From Bradyrhizobium sp. CIAT3101 (lineage in GTDB: Bacteria > Pseudomonadota > Alphaproteobacteria > Rhizobiales > Xanthobacteraceae): a DNA stretch of 64,000 bases. Positions 37,285 to 47,494 of the stretch are shown piece by piece. The notes beneath the pieces were generated by a model. It was not told where the DNA came from. It worked only from the letters and a program-made list of their open reading frames with translations, and ran no database searches. The DNA is taken from assembly GCF_029714945.1 (NCBI RefSeq), contig NZ_CP121634.1:5167001-5231000 (forward strand), written 5' to 3'. Numbering within the stretch: the first letter of the stretch is position 1; each line of letters begins with the position of its first letter. The position numbers were made by a program, and so were the translations under genes.

Positions 37285-38631
37285 ATGCACGCGCGGAATT
37301 TCAGTCGCGTCCTGGTGCTCGCAGCACTCGTCGCGGTGACGCTCGCCGTCGCGCTCCGACCGGCATCGGCCGAGAAGCGTATCGCGCTGGTGGTCGGCAA
37401 CTCCGCCTACAAGAACATTACGCCGCTCGACAATCCGTCCAAGGACGCGAGCCTGATGGCGGAGACGCTCGGCACGCTCGGCTTTACCCTCGTCGGCGGC
37501 CGCGCCCAGCTCGATCTCGACAAGGGCGCGATGGACATCGCCGTGCAAAGCTTTGGCCGGCAGGTCCAGGGCGCCGATGTCGCGCTGTTCTATTATGCCG
37601 GCCACGGCGTGCAGGTCGCGGGCTCGAATTATCTCGTGCCGGTCGGCGCCAATCCGACGCGCGAGGCCGACGTCGATTTCCAGATGACCGACGTCAATCT
37701 GGTGCTGCGGCAGATGCAGGGCTCCGGCACGCGGCTCAATCTCGTCATCCTCGATGCCTGCCGCAACAACCCCTTTGGCTCGCGCGGCCTTCGATCCTCG
37801 GACGGCGGTCTTGCGCAAATGCGCGCGCCTGAAGGCACGTTGATCTCCTACGCGACGCAGCCCGGCAATGTCGCGCAGGATGGCAGCGACGGCCACAGTC
37901 CCTACACCAAGGCGCTGGCCGCGACGGTCCGCACCGCCGGCCTCGACGTGTTCCAGACCTTCAACCAGGTGGGGCTGGCCGTGAAGCGCGCCACCTCGGG
38001 CGCGCAGCAGCCCTGGGTGTCGTCCTCGCCGATCGACGGCACCTTCTACTTCGTCCCCCCGACGCAAACAGCGCCGCCGCAGGTCGCGGCGATGCAGCCC
38101 GATCCGCTGCCTGCGGACCGGCTGCGCGCCGATCCCGACCGTGTGCCGTTGCGCGACGCCGCGCTGCTCAGCGAATTGAACGAACGGCTCTACGAGCTCA
38201 ATTTCGATCCCGACACGCCCGACGGGCTCACGCGCGCCATCACAAAGCTGCAGCAGCGGATTTCGATGCCGCCGACGGGCGAGCCGACCGAAGGCCTGCT
38301 GCTGCGGATGCGCAAGATGGAGGATCTCAAGCCATGGGGTTCGATCGTCTACGGCCCTGACGGCAACAAATGGGGCATCTCCTGGAACCATGCCTCACGG
38401 CGCGCGGCGGTGGCGGATGCGCGCGGCAATTGCGCCGGCGCGAAGTGCCCGATCGAGCTCTCCTTCTACGGCAAAAGCTGCGGCGCTTTCGCGATCTCGG
38501 ACAAGTCGTGGTCGCTGGTCCAGCGCGACAGCGTGCAGCGCGCGAAGGATGCCGCGCTTGACGAATGCGGCAAGGCTGGCAAAGCTTGCCGTATTATTGG
38601 AAGCGTTTGTGCCGACGGCTCCGGTCGTTGA
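37285..38631 (+). CDS. Secreted caspase-like (C14) peptidase with DUF4189-like C terminus
   Basis: A 448-residue protein with a signal peptide (ending PASAEKRIAL). A caspase-fold domain opens IALVVGNSAYKN. The catalytic histidine is His107 in YYAGHG, and the catalytic cysteine is Cys159 in LDACRNNPF. The last roughly 95 residues, with repeated cysteines (GNCAGAKC, GKSCGAF, DECGKAGKAC), match the DUF4189 pattern of secreted cysteine-rich domains. Metacaspase-type enzymes cut after arginine or lysine; this one is predicted periplasmic. The following two genes also encode secreted or membrane proteins. Confidence 0.88.
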   Translation: MHARNFSRVLVLAALVAVTLAVALRPASAEKRIALVVGNSAYKNITPLDNPSKDASLMAETLGTLGFTLVGGRAQLDLDKGAMDIAVQSFGRQVQGADVALFYYAGHGVQVAGSNYLVPVGANPTREADVDFQMTDVNLVLRQMQGSGTRLNLVILDACRNNPFGSRGLRSSDGGLAQMRAPEGTLISYATQPGNVAQDGSDGHSPYTKALAATVRTAGLDVFQTFNQVGLAVKRATSGAQQPWVSSSPIDGTFYFVPPTQTAPPQVAAMQPDPLPADRLRADPDRVPLRDAALLSELNERLYELNFDPDTPDGLTRAITKLQQRISMPPTGEPTEGLLLRMRKMEDLKPWGSIVYGPDGNKWGISWNHASRRAAVADARGNCAGAKCPIELSFYGKSCGAFAISDKSWSLVQRDSVQRAKDAALDECGKAGKACRIIGSVCADGSGR

Positions 38632-38649
38632 TTTTACCGCCGATTTTTC

Positions 38650-39186
38650 ATGACGATGGATTTCTGGCTCATGTCGAACACCGCGCGCCGCCATTTTGCC
38701 CTCGCCACATTTCTCCTCGCCCTCGCCGCTCCGTCAGCATTTGCGCAATCCGGCAGCGCCGGCGGCTCGATCGGCAACGACGAAAAATCGCTGTCCGGCT
38801 CGCGCCAGGATAGCTCTTCAGGCCGTTCCGCCGAACCCGCGCCCTCGGAACGCCGAAGCAAGCCGGCCGCTGACGAACAACGCTCGTCGTCTCGGCGCAG
38901 CGGCGGAGGTAGCAGCGGTGGTGGTGGCAGCTTCGACGGTGCCTGGGCTGTCACCAGTGTCGGCTGTGGCGGCACGTCCAGCGGCGCGACCGTCGTGACC
39001 TCGGGCCGCGTGATCGGCCAAGGCGTCAGCGGAACCGTCAGCGCGAATGGATCGGTGCACACGTTCGGACAAGGTGAAGGCGGCATCACCTATACCGGCG
39101 CTGGCCACCTGTCGGGACGCAGCGGTTCCGGCACTTTCCGCCGCTCCGACGGCTGCTCGGGAACCTGGACCGCGAGCAAGCAATAG
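38650..39186 (+). CDS. Secreted Ser/Gly-rich hypothetical protein
   Basis: A 178-residue protein with a signal peptide (FALATFLLALAAPSAFA, cleaved near AQSG). A serine/arginine-rich low-complexity segment (about 55-90) precedes a C-terminal beta domain beginning GGSFDGAWAVTSVGC, with two cysteines, and ending CSGTWTASKQ. The last domain resembles small secreted beta-barrel domains of rhizobia, but no name can be given. It starts 18 bases after the caspase-like gene. Confidence 0.75.
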   Translation: MTMDFWLMSNTARRHFALATFLLALAAPSAFAQSGSAGGSIGNDEKSLSGSRQDSSSGRSAEPAPSERRSKPAADEQRSSSRRSGGGSSGGGGSFDGAWAVTSVGCGGTSSGATVVTSGRVIGQGVSGTVSANGSVHTFGQGEGGITYTGAGHLSGRSGSGTFRRSDGCSGTWTASKQ

Positions 39187-39338
39187 CGCCGGCAAAAAGC
39201 CTGAATTCGCGGCGGAACGAACACCGCGCAGGCCCGATTCAAGCCACATCCTCTCCGGATTTGCGGCTCATTGCCACCTAACTCTTTGTTGAGAAAGGAA
39301 AGGTAACGAGTTGCGTCATGCGTAAACGGGAGACCAGG

Positions 39339-40616
39339 ATGGGCAACCGCACCGCAAAGTTCATGTCCGCGCTAATCGGCAGCATCATTGCCGGCGCGCC
39401 GCTGGCTGCCGTTTCACAGAACGCGCCAAGCACATCCAGCGTCGCAAGCACACCCAGCGCCGCAAGCCCGGCGAATGCCGCGAGCGCAAGCACGGCGAAT
39501 GCCGCAAGCGATTGCGTCGCCTCGCCAAAGGGTGTCGCGCCGCAGGGCCAGCACTGGTTCTATCGCGTCGAGCGCGGAACCAAGCGGCAATGCTGGTATC
39601 TGCGTGCCGAAGGCACCAAGGACGGTGCCAAGGAAGGTGCCAAGCCCATACAGAGCGCGCAGGCGACGACCGACACGCCGAGTGCAGCTCCAGCCGCGCC
39701 GTCATCGGTACAAAATGCGCGTGCTGAATACATTGCACAGCAGACCAGCCCCGCCGCGAGCGCGCCCGCGTCAGCGGCAACGCCGCAGGCTCCCGGCGCC
39801 AGTGATGCCAATGCGGCGCTGCCCTCCGTCGCCACGCGTTGGCCCGACGCCGCCCCCGCTTCGCCCGCACCGCAGCCATCAGCTGCAACCACTGCCGCAC
39901 CTGCAGCAGCGCCCGTACAGCCGAGTGCGAAGCCAGCCGCCTCCCCGGTAACGCTCGCCGCGGCAGAGGCCCCCGCCGACAAGCCGACCGGATCGGTGCA
40001 GATGCTGCTGCTCGTCATCGGCGGCGCGCTGATGCTCGCCGGCCTCCTCGCCAGCGTGATTTATCGCTTCGCCGGTCGACGCGCGCGCGCCCGGGCGGCC
40101 GATCGCCGCGTGAACTGGGATCATCGGCAGGATGATGCCGACAGCCGTGCGCCCTGGCATGCCGAGCCGGCGCCGCGCGTCGTACGGCCGCTCCCGGTGG
40201 ACTTCGACGCCATGCGTGCGGAAGCCCCGCAGATCGCTGCATTCTCAAGCGCCATCGGCCGGATCGCTGCGCAGGGCCGTTCCGTTGAGGTTGCGACAGC
40301 AGAGCCTGACGAGACAAAGCCTGACGAGACCGGGATCGACTATTTCGACGGCGAGTTCGAGATCGAGCCTCCGGCGCCGCAGCTCGCCGCCCACCGCGAA
40401 GAGCCGGCAGAGCAGAACGCGGACGCGCATGACGAACATGCGCGTGAAGCGGCCAGCGCCGCCGACATCGATATCATCACGGCGATGCTGGAGCGGCTGG
40501 CGACCGAAGGGCCGCGGCTGACGCAGCCTCGCCCTGAAGCCTTCCCTGCTAGCCTTGAAGCTGACCTTGCAGCCCTCGCACGAAGCTCACGAGGCCAGTC
40601 CGCCGCTCGCGCTTGA
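39339..40616 (+). CDS. Hypothetical membrane protein with Pro/Ala-rich linker
   Basis: A 425-residue protein. A signal peptide or anchor (SALIGSIIAGAPLAAVSQNA) opens it, and a short conserved block with Cys, Trp and Tyr (PQGQHWFYRVERGTKRQCWY) follows. Then come a long alanine/proline-rich linker, one membrane helix (MLLLVIGGALMLAGLLASVI, about residue 226) and an acidic tail. The block with CWY recurs in bradyrhizobial envelope proteins. The end of the gene overlaps the convergent gmk stop by 68 bases. The start ATG at 39339 (GGGAGACCAGG upstream) is preferred over 39318. Confidence 0.7.
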   Translation: MGNRTAKFMSALIGSIIAGAPLAAVSQNAPSTSSVASTPSAASPANAASASTANAASDCVASPKGVAPQGQHWFYRVERGTKRQCWYLRAEGTKDGAKEGAKPIQSAQATTDTPSAAPAAPSSVQNARAEYIAQQTSPAASAPASAATPQAPGASDANAALPSVATRWPDAAPASPAPQPSAATTAAPAAAPVQPSAKPAASPVTLAAAEAPADKPTGSVQMLLLVIGGALMLAGLLASVIYRFAGRRARARAADRRVNWDHRQDDADSRAPWHAEPAPRVVRPLPVDFDAMRAEAPQIAAFSSAIGRIAAQGRSVEVATAEPDETKPDETGIDYFDGEFEIEPPAPQLAAHREEPAEQNADAHDEHAREAASAADIDIITAMLERLATEGPRLTQPRPEAFPASLEADLAALARSSRGQSAARA

Positions 40617-41208
40617 GGCGCTCGGCCTTCAGGATCGACTGCACCTCGGCGAAGGCGTCATCAACATTGTGGTTGATGACGATGTAATCGTACTCGGCCC
40701 AGTGGCTCATCTCGTGGCTGGCGCGGCTCATCCGCTTGCGGATCACCTCGTCCGAATCCTGCGCGCGCGAATGCAGCCGCTTCTCGAGATCGCCGGCTGA
40801 CGGCGGCAGGATGAAGACGCTGACGACGTCCGCGCGTGCTTTCTCGCGCAACTGCTGCGTGCCCTGCCAGTCGATGTCGAACAGCACGTCCTGCCCCGCC
40901 GACAGCGCGGCCTCGACGGGCGCGCGCGGCGTGCCGTAGCTGTTGTCGAACACGGTGGCCCATTCCAGCAGCTCATCGCCCTTCACCATGGCGTCGAACC
41001 TGGGCTTGTCGACGAACAGATAGTCGCGGCCGTCGACCTCGCCGGGCCGCATCGACCGCGTCGTCGCCGACACCGACATGCGCAGACCGGGCATGCGGTC
41101 GATCAGCAGACGCGACAGCGTCGTCTTGCCCGCGCCCGATGGCGAGGACAGCACGAACATCAGCCCGCGCCGCTCGACACCGTCAGTTCCGTGACCGCCC
41201 GTCGTCAT
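40549..41208 (-). CDS. gmk: Guanylate kinase
   Basis: A 219-residue enzyme that makes GDP from GMP and ATP. The P-loop is SSPSGAGKTTLS near residue 21, followed by the GMP-binding core (SATTRSMRPGEVDGRDYLFV). It starts three bases after the yicC stop on the same strand, the usual yicC-gmk order. Its last 68 bases lie opposite the end of the convergent hypothetical membrane protein gene. Confidence 0.96.
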   Translation of the reverse strand: MTTGGHGTDGVERRGLMFVLSSPSGAGKTTLSRLLIDRMPGLRMSVSATTRSMRPGEVDGRDYLFVDKPRFDAMVKGDELLEWATVFDNSYGTPRAPVEAALSAGQDVLFDIDWQGTQQLREKARADVVSVFILPPSAGDLEKRLHSRAQDSDEVIRKRMSRASHEMSHWAEYDYIVINHNVDDAFAEVQSILKAERLKRERRTGLVSFVRGLQGQLQG

Positions 41209-41211
41209 CGA

Positions 41212-42099
41212 TCACTCCAGATTCTGGACCTGCTCGCGAAATTGCTCGACCACGTTCTTCATGGCGAGCCCGGTATTGGTCAGCTCGATGTCGTTCGACT
41301 TCGAGCAGCAGGTGTTGACCTCGCGGTGAAACTCCTGCGCCAGGAAATCGAGCTTGCGCCCGATCGGACCACCCTTGCCGATCAGCTCGCGCGCCTGTGC
41401 GATGTGGGAGGCGATGCGGTCGAGCTCCTCGCGGATGTCGGCCTTGGTCGCGATCAGGATGGCCTCCTGCATCAGGCGGTCGGAATCGAAACGGTCGGAC
41501 GTGTCCAGCAGCGCGGCGATCTGCTCGGCGAGCTTCGCCTTGATCGCCTCGGGCTTGCGCCCCGGTGCGGCTTCCGCCCTCTTCGCCAGCTGCTCGACCT
41601 CATCGACCCGCTGGGTCAGGATCTGGCCGAGCGAGGTGCCCTCGCGCTTGCGCATCGCGACGAGTTCGTCGAGCGCCTTGTCGAAGGCGTCGGCCGCGGC
41701 AGCGCGTGCGGCCTTGTCCTCCTCCTCGTCGCCCTCGGGCTCGGCGACCTCGACGACGCCCTTGATGGCGAGCAAGCCGTCGACGCTAGGCGCGACCGCG
41801 TCGACCTTGCCGGCGATGACGGAGGCCGCCTTCAGCACGGCGTTGAGCACGTCCTCATTGACGCGGACGGTGGCGGCGGCATTGGCGCGCTTGACGTTGA
41901 GGTTGGCGTAGACGGTGCCGCGCGAGAGCAGCTCGCCGGCGCGCTTCTTGGCGTGGGCCTCGAGCTCGTCGAACCCCTGCGGCAGCCGCACCCGCAAGTC
42001 AAAGCCCTTGGCGTTGACCGACTTCAATTCCCATTCGAACGTATACGGCCCGCTTGCGCCGTGGCTTCGGGCAAAGCCGGTCATGGACGACAGCGCCAT
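41212..42099 (-). CDS. yicC: YicC-family endoribonuclease-type protein
   Basis: A 295-residue YicC family protein; characterised members degrade RNA. MALSSMTGFARSHG is the conserved N-terminal opening, so the start is set at 42099. The coiled-coil middle and the C-terminal DUF1732-type part (TSNDIELTNTGLAMKNVVEQ) follow. A ribosome site GGAGA is ten bases upstream. It lies just before gmk and after mltG. Confidence 0.93.
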   Translation of the reverse strand: MALSSMTGFARSHGASGPYTFEWELKSVNAKGFDLRVRLPQGFDELEAHAKKRAGELLSRGTVYANLNVKRANAAATVRVNEDVLNAVLKAASVIAGKVDAVAPSVDGLLAIKGVVEVAEPEGDEEEDKAARAAAADAFDKALDELVAMRKREGTSLGQILTQRVDEVEQLAKRAEAAPGRKPEAIKAKLAEQIAALLDTSDRFDSDRLMQEAILIATKADIREELDRIASHIAQARELIGKGGPIGRKLDFLAQEFHREVNTCCSKSNDIELTNTGLAMKNVVEQFREQVQNLE

Positions 42100-42233
42100 C
42101 AGGTCAAATTCTCCGACAAACATGGGATTCGCGAGGCCATCAGGCCACGCGAATCTTAAGACTATTTTGCGGGAAAGTGGAATCCGCAAAGTCCCGTAGG
42201 CAGGTCTGCGCAACGACCGAGGCTGGACCAGCC

Positions 42234-43508
42234 CTAGCGCTGGATGACCGGCGGCGACGGCTGCACGGCGCCCTGCCGCGCAGGCGCGGGAGTGGTGGCG
42301 GGCCGCGCCGGCGGCTTCTTCTGCTGGGTCGGCTTGGGCGTGGTCGCGGTCGGCGCCGTATCGGCAGCCGCAGGCGCCGCGGCGGCCGGCGCAGGTGCGT
42401 CCTCGGCAGGCTCGACCGTGTCGTTCTGGATCTGCTTCTCCATCGCGCGCAGCTTGGCGACGTTCTTCTGGTGCGCGTCGTAGGTCTCGGTAAAGGCGTG
42501 CCCGCCGCTGCCGTCCGCGACGAAGAAGAGATCGCGGGTGCGGGCCGGGTTGGCGGCCGCCTCCAGCGAGGCGCGGCCGGGGTTGGCGATCGGGCCCGGC
42601 GGCAGGCCCTCGATCACATAGGTGTTGTAGGGCGAAGGCTGCGTGATCTCGCTGCGCTTGATCGGGCGCCCCAGGGTGCCCTTGCCACCGACGAGGCCGT
42701 AGATGATGGTCGGATCGGACTGCAGCTTGATCTTCTGCTTCAGCCGATTGACGAACACGGCCGCGACCCGGCTGCGCTCGTCCGGCTTGCCGGTCTCCTT
42801 CTCGACGATCGAGGCGAGTGTCTCGAGCTGCTCCGGCGTCTTGACCGGAAGGTCCTGGCTGCGGCGCTCCCAGATCTCCGCGAGCACGCGCTTGTGCGCC
42901 TGCTGCATGCGCTGGATCACCTGGTCGCGCGGGGTCCCGCGCGGGAACTTGTAGGTCTCGGGCAGCAGCGTGCCTTCACGCGGCAATTCGCGCACGCTGC
43001 CGGTGAAGATGTCGTTGTCGGACAGCCGTGCCACGATCTGCTCGGAGGTCAGGCCTTCCGGAATCGTGACGGAATGCTGCACCACCTTGCCCTCGACGAT
43101 GGTGGCGATGACGTCGCGCAGGGATGCGTTCTTCTGGAACGAATATTCACCCGGCTTCAGGTCCGAGCTCGCCTTCAGCGCAGCCACCGCCGCGATGAAC
43201 ACCCACGGATTGACGTCGGTCACGCTTTCCTTGTTTAGGGTCTCGGCGATGTCGCGCTTGCCCGCACGCTGCGGGATGTTGACGATCTTGTCTTCCTTCA
43301 GCGGCCCCGGCGCCTCGAGCACCTGCCGGCCGTAATAATAGGCGCCGCCCGCGCCGAGCATGGCGATCAGCAACAGGGTGATGATGGCGTTGCCGACCAC
43401 GACAAAGGGATTGCGGGCCCGCTCCGAACGCCTCGGCGGCGGCGGGACCTGCTCGGGCTCGAGCGCTGCCCGCGGACTCCGGGGCGAAATGGGCGGCCTT
43501 TCACTCAT
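42234..43508 (-). CDS. mltG: Endolytic murein transglycosylase MltG
   Basis: A 424-residue inner-membrane enzyme that cuts glycan strands and sets their length. One anchor helix lies near residues 37-58, then a LysM-like region, then the YceG core with catalytic Glu236 in LASIVEKETG. The proline/alanine-rich tail (about 365-424) is an extension beyond the core, seen in alphaproteobacteria. It is the gene downstream of fabF on the minus strand, a conserved order. Confidence 0.95.
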   Translation of the reverse strand: MSERPPISPRSPRAALEPEQVPPPPRRSERARNPFVVVGNAIITLLLIAMLGAGGAYYYGRQVLEAPGPLKEDKIVNIPQRAGKRDIAETLNKESVTDVNPWVFIAAVAALKASSDLKPGEYSFQKNASLRDVIATIVEGKVVQHSVTIPEGLTSEQIVARLSDNDIFTGSVRELPREGTLLPETYKFPRGTPRDQVIQRMQQAHKRVLAEIWERRSQDLPVKTPEQLETLASIVEKETGKPDERSRVAAVFVNRLKQKIKLQSDPTIIYGLVGGKGTLGRPIKRSEITQPSPYNTYVIEGLPPGPIANPGRASLEAAANPARTRDLFFVADGSGGHAFTETYDAHQKNVAKLRAMEKQIQNDTVEPAEDAPAPAAAAPAAADTAPTATTPKPTQQKKPPARPATTPAPARQGAVQPSPPVIQR

Positions 43509-43633
43509 CGAAGCAACCTGAATCCTGCCGGTTCAATCGCAGCCTGACAATCGCTTGCCGAGCCAAATGCACACGCCCACAGACATGACTATCGCCGAAT
43601 ACGGCAAAACGGTGGATTCGTCGCAAACACAAA

Positions 43634-44899
<1,266 letters not shown>

Positions 44900-45006
44900 A
44901 TCCGAAAACTCCGCATCGAAAGATTCACGGCCAATAACAAGAAACCGGCTGACCGCTGCAAAGCGGCCCGTCCGGTTTCAATGTTGTCCCCGCGAAATGA
45001 AGAGCC

Positions 45007-45246
45007 TTAGCTCTTCGCGTTCTTCTCGAGAAACTTCGTGGCGTCGCCGACGGTGAGAATCGTCTCCGCGGCGTCATCCGGAATCTCGCACCCGAATTCT
45101 TCTTCGAACGCCATCACCAGTTCGACGGTGTCCAGACTGTCGGCGCCGAGGTCATCGATGAAGCTCGCTGCGTCGACAACCTTCTCGGGTTCAACACCAA
45201 GGTGTTCGACCACGATCTTCTTAACCCGCTCGCCAATGTCACTCAT
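45007..45246 (-). CDS. acpP: Acyl carrier protein
   Basis: A 79-residue acidic ACP. The phosphopantetheine serine is Ser37 in [10 protein letters not shown]. Full length, highly acidic, starting [19 protein letters not shown]. It lies between fabG and fabF. Confidence 0.98.
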   Translation of the reverse strand: MSDIGERVKKIVVEHLGVEPEKVVDAASFIDDLGADSLDTVELVMAFEEEFGCEIPDDAAETILTVGDATKFLEKNAKS

Positions 45247-45556
45247 TGCATAACCTCGTGTTGTTCCCTGTAGACCCGACCCCCCGGGACGATACGAGCC
45301 GTCGTGGTCGTTGACTGCCTTCGCTTACGAACTTTGATTTGGCCCCACCTTAACCGGTAGAGGCCCGGCGAATGACGGCCAAGGCTCCGCATCGCCAATA
45401 TACAGGGTTTCAAAAACCTGCAATGGCGTTCTTTGCCCATCCGTTGAAGGTCCGGTTATCATACTTCAACTGCCTTGACTACACGCCTCAATTCGCTCCG
45501 AAAACGGCCGTTTGCCGCATCCTGCCCCACCCATGTGGGCAGTGCGGAACGACGTC
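45247..45556. other. fabG-acpP intergenic region
   Basis: About 310 bases with no supported gene. The stretch just before acpP contains a GAGG-like ribosome site, and the rest is unusually rich in runs such as CTTACG and TTAACC. A separate promoter for acpP is likely here, allowing high ACP expression. Confidence 0.4.
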
Positions 45557-46294
45557 TCAGATCATGGCCATGCCGCCGTTGACGTGGATGGTCTGGCCGG
45601 TGACGTAGGCCGCTTCGTTCGAACTCAGGTAGACCGCGGCCGCCGCAATGTCCTCGGGCGTCCCCAGGCGGTTGGCCGGAACCTTGGTCAGAATCGTCTC
45701 GCGCTGCTTGTCGTTGAGCGCATCCGTCATCGGCGTCTTGATGAAGCCGGGTGCGATGCAATTCGCGGTCACGCCGCGCTTGGCGTATTCGGCGCCCAGC
45801 GTCTTGATCATGCCGATCAGGCCGGCCTTCGACGCGGTGTAGTTGCCCTGCCCGGGATTGCCGGTGACGCCGACCACCGAGGTAATGGCGATGATGCGGC
45901 CGAAGCGCTTGCGCATCATCAATTTGGTGGCGGCACGCGCCAGGCGGAAGGTCGAAGTCAAATTGATGTTGATGACCTCCTCCCAATCCTCGTCGCGAAG
46001 CTGAACGAACAGATTGTCACGCGTGATGCCGGCGTTGGCGACGAGAATGTCGACCTGGCCCATCGCAGCTTCCGCAGCCGGCACCAGCGCCTCGACCTCG
46101 TCGGCCTTGGAGAGATTGCAGGGCAGCACATGGGTGCGCTCGCCGAGCTTGCCGGCCAGCTCATCCAGCACGTCCTTGCGCGTTCCCGAGATCGCAACGG
46201 TGGCGCCCTGCGCATGCAGCGCCTGCGCGATCGCGCCGCCGATGCCGCCGGTCGCGCCGGTGACGAGCGCCTTCTTGCCAGTCAGATCGAACAT
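45557..46294 (-). CDS. fabG: 3-oxoacyl-ACP reductase
   Basis: A 245-residue SDR enzyme that reduces beta-ketoacyl-ACP with NADPH. The nucleotide motif TGATGGIGG is at residues 12-20, with NAG at 87-89. The catalytic triad is Ser139 (ITSVVG), Tyr152 and Lys156 (NYTASK). The start is set at 46294 because GGAGGA lies upstream and the family opens MFDLTGKKALVTG. Confidence 0.97.
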   Translation of the reverse strand: MFDLTGKKALVTGATGGIGGAIAQALHAQGATVAISGTRKDVLDELAGKLGERTHVLPCNLSKADEVEALVPAAEAAMGQVDILVANAGITRDNLFVQLRDEDWEEVININLTSTFRLARAATKLMMRKRFGRIIAITSVVGVTGNPGQGNYTASKAGLIGMIKTLGAEYAKRGVTANCIAPGFIKTPMTDALNDKQRETILTKVPANRLGTPEDIAAAAVYLSSNEAAYVTGQTIHVNGGMAMI

Positions 46295-46361
46295 CGAAAA
46301 ATCCTCCAAAGCACGATCCGGAAAAGTGTGCAGCGGTTTTCCGGAAAGATCGTGCGTAAAC

Positions 46362-47321
46362 TCAAGCCTGCTTCGCAGCGGCCAATGCATCCTTGGCGGC
46401 GGCAATGTCGTTCGGACCACCCACGGCAACGCCGACGGCGCCATCGGCGATGCGCTTGACGAGTCCCGTCAGCACCTTGCCCGCGCCGATCTCGAAGAAA
46501 CGGGTGACGCCCTGCCCTGCCATATAGGCAACCGACTCGCGCCAGCGCACCGTGCCGGTAACCTGCTCGACCAGGCGGCGGCGGATCTCGTCGGGATCGG
46601 TGATGGCGCTTGCCAGCACGTTCGACACCAGCGGCGCAGCCGGCGCCTTGATCGTGACCTTGGACAACGCCTCAGCCATCGCGTCGGCGGCGGGCTGCAT
46701 GAGCTTGCAATGGAACGGTGCGGACACCGGCAGCAACATGGCGCGCTTGGCGCCCTTGGTCTTGGCGATCTCGACGGCGCGGTCGACCGCGGCCTTGTCG
46801 CCGGAGACGACCACCTGGCCGCCACCATTGTCATTGGCCGCCTGACAGACCTGCCCCTGGGCCGCCTCCCTGGCGACCTCCATGGCCGCGTCGTAGTCGA
46901 GACCGAGCAGCGCGGCCATCGCGCCGGCGCCGACCGGCACAGCTTTTTGCATTGCGAGACCGCGGGTGCGAAGCAGCCGTGCTGTGTCCGAGATCGTCAG
47001 GCTGCCGGCCGCCGCCAGCGCCGAATATTCGCCGAGCGAGTGACCGGCAACGAACGCCGCATCCCGCCCCACGGAAAACCCGGCTTCAGCCTCCAGCACC
47101 CGCAGAGTGGCCACAGACACAGCCATCAGGGCCGGCTGGGCGTTCTCTGTGAGCTGAAGGGTTTCGGCCGGGCCATCCCAGATCGTGGCCGTCAGCTTCT
47201 CTCCAAGCGCGGCATCGACCTCGTCGAACACGGCACGCGCCGCCGGAAAGGCATCGGCCAAAGCCTTGCCCATACCAACTGCCTGGGAACCCTGCCCCGG
47301 AAATGTGAATGCTGCCGTCAT
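46362..47321 (-). CDS. fabD: Malonyl-CoA:ACP acyltransferase
   Basis: A 319-residue FabD that loads malonate onto ACP. The nucleophile is Ser95 in GHSLGEYS, and the catalytic histidine is in VSAPFHCKLM. The first motif TFPGQGSQAVGMG is standard. It heads the minus-strand fatty-acid cluster. Confidence 0.96.
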   Translation of the reverse strand: MTAAFTFPGQGSQAVGMGKALADAFPAARAVFDEVDAALGEKLTATIWDGPAETLQLTENAQPALMAVSVATLRVLEAEAGFSVGRDAAFVAGHSLGEYSALAAAGSLTISDTARLLRTRGLAMQKAVPVGAGAMAALLGLDYDAAMEVAREAAQGQVCQAANDNGGGQVVVSGDKAAVDRAVEIAKTKGAKRAMLLPVSAPFHCKLMQPAADAMAEALSKVTIKAPAAPLVSNVLASAITDPDEIRRRLVEQVTGTVRWRESVAYMAGQGVTRFFEIGAGKVLTGLVKRIADGAVGVAVGGPNDIAAAKDALAAAKQA

Positions 47322-47494
47322 CGGCGCTCCCTGGATCGCTCGAGCCGTGTGGTTCGAGAACCCGCAGCCGATGACGTCCGGCCCGAGCCTTGGTTCCCGA
47401 CCATGCTCCGAAAGGGGCCGTAGACACTGTCCGGGGCTGGAATGTCAAGCCAAGATAGGAGCTTCGGCCTGCATTGGACTGGGGATTCGGCCTG

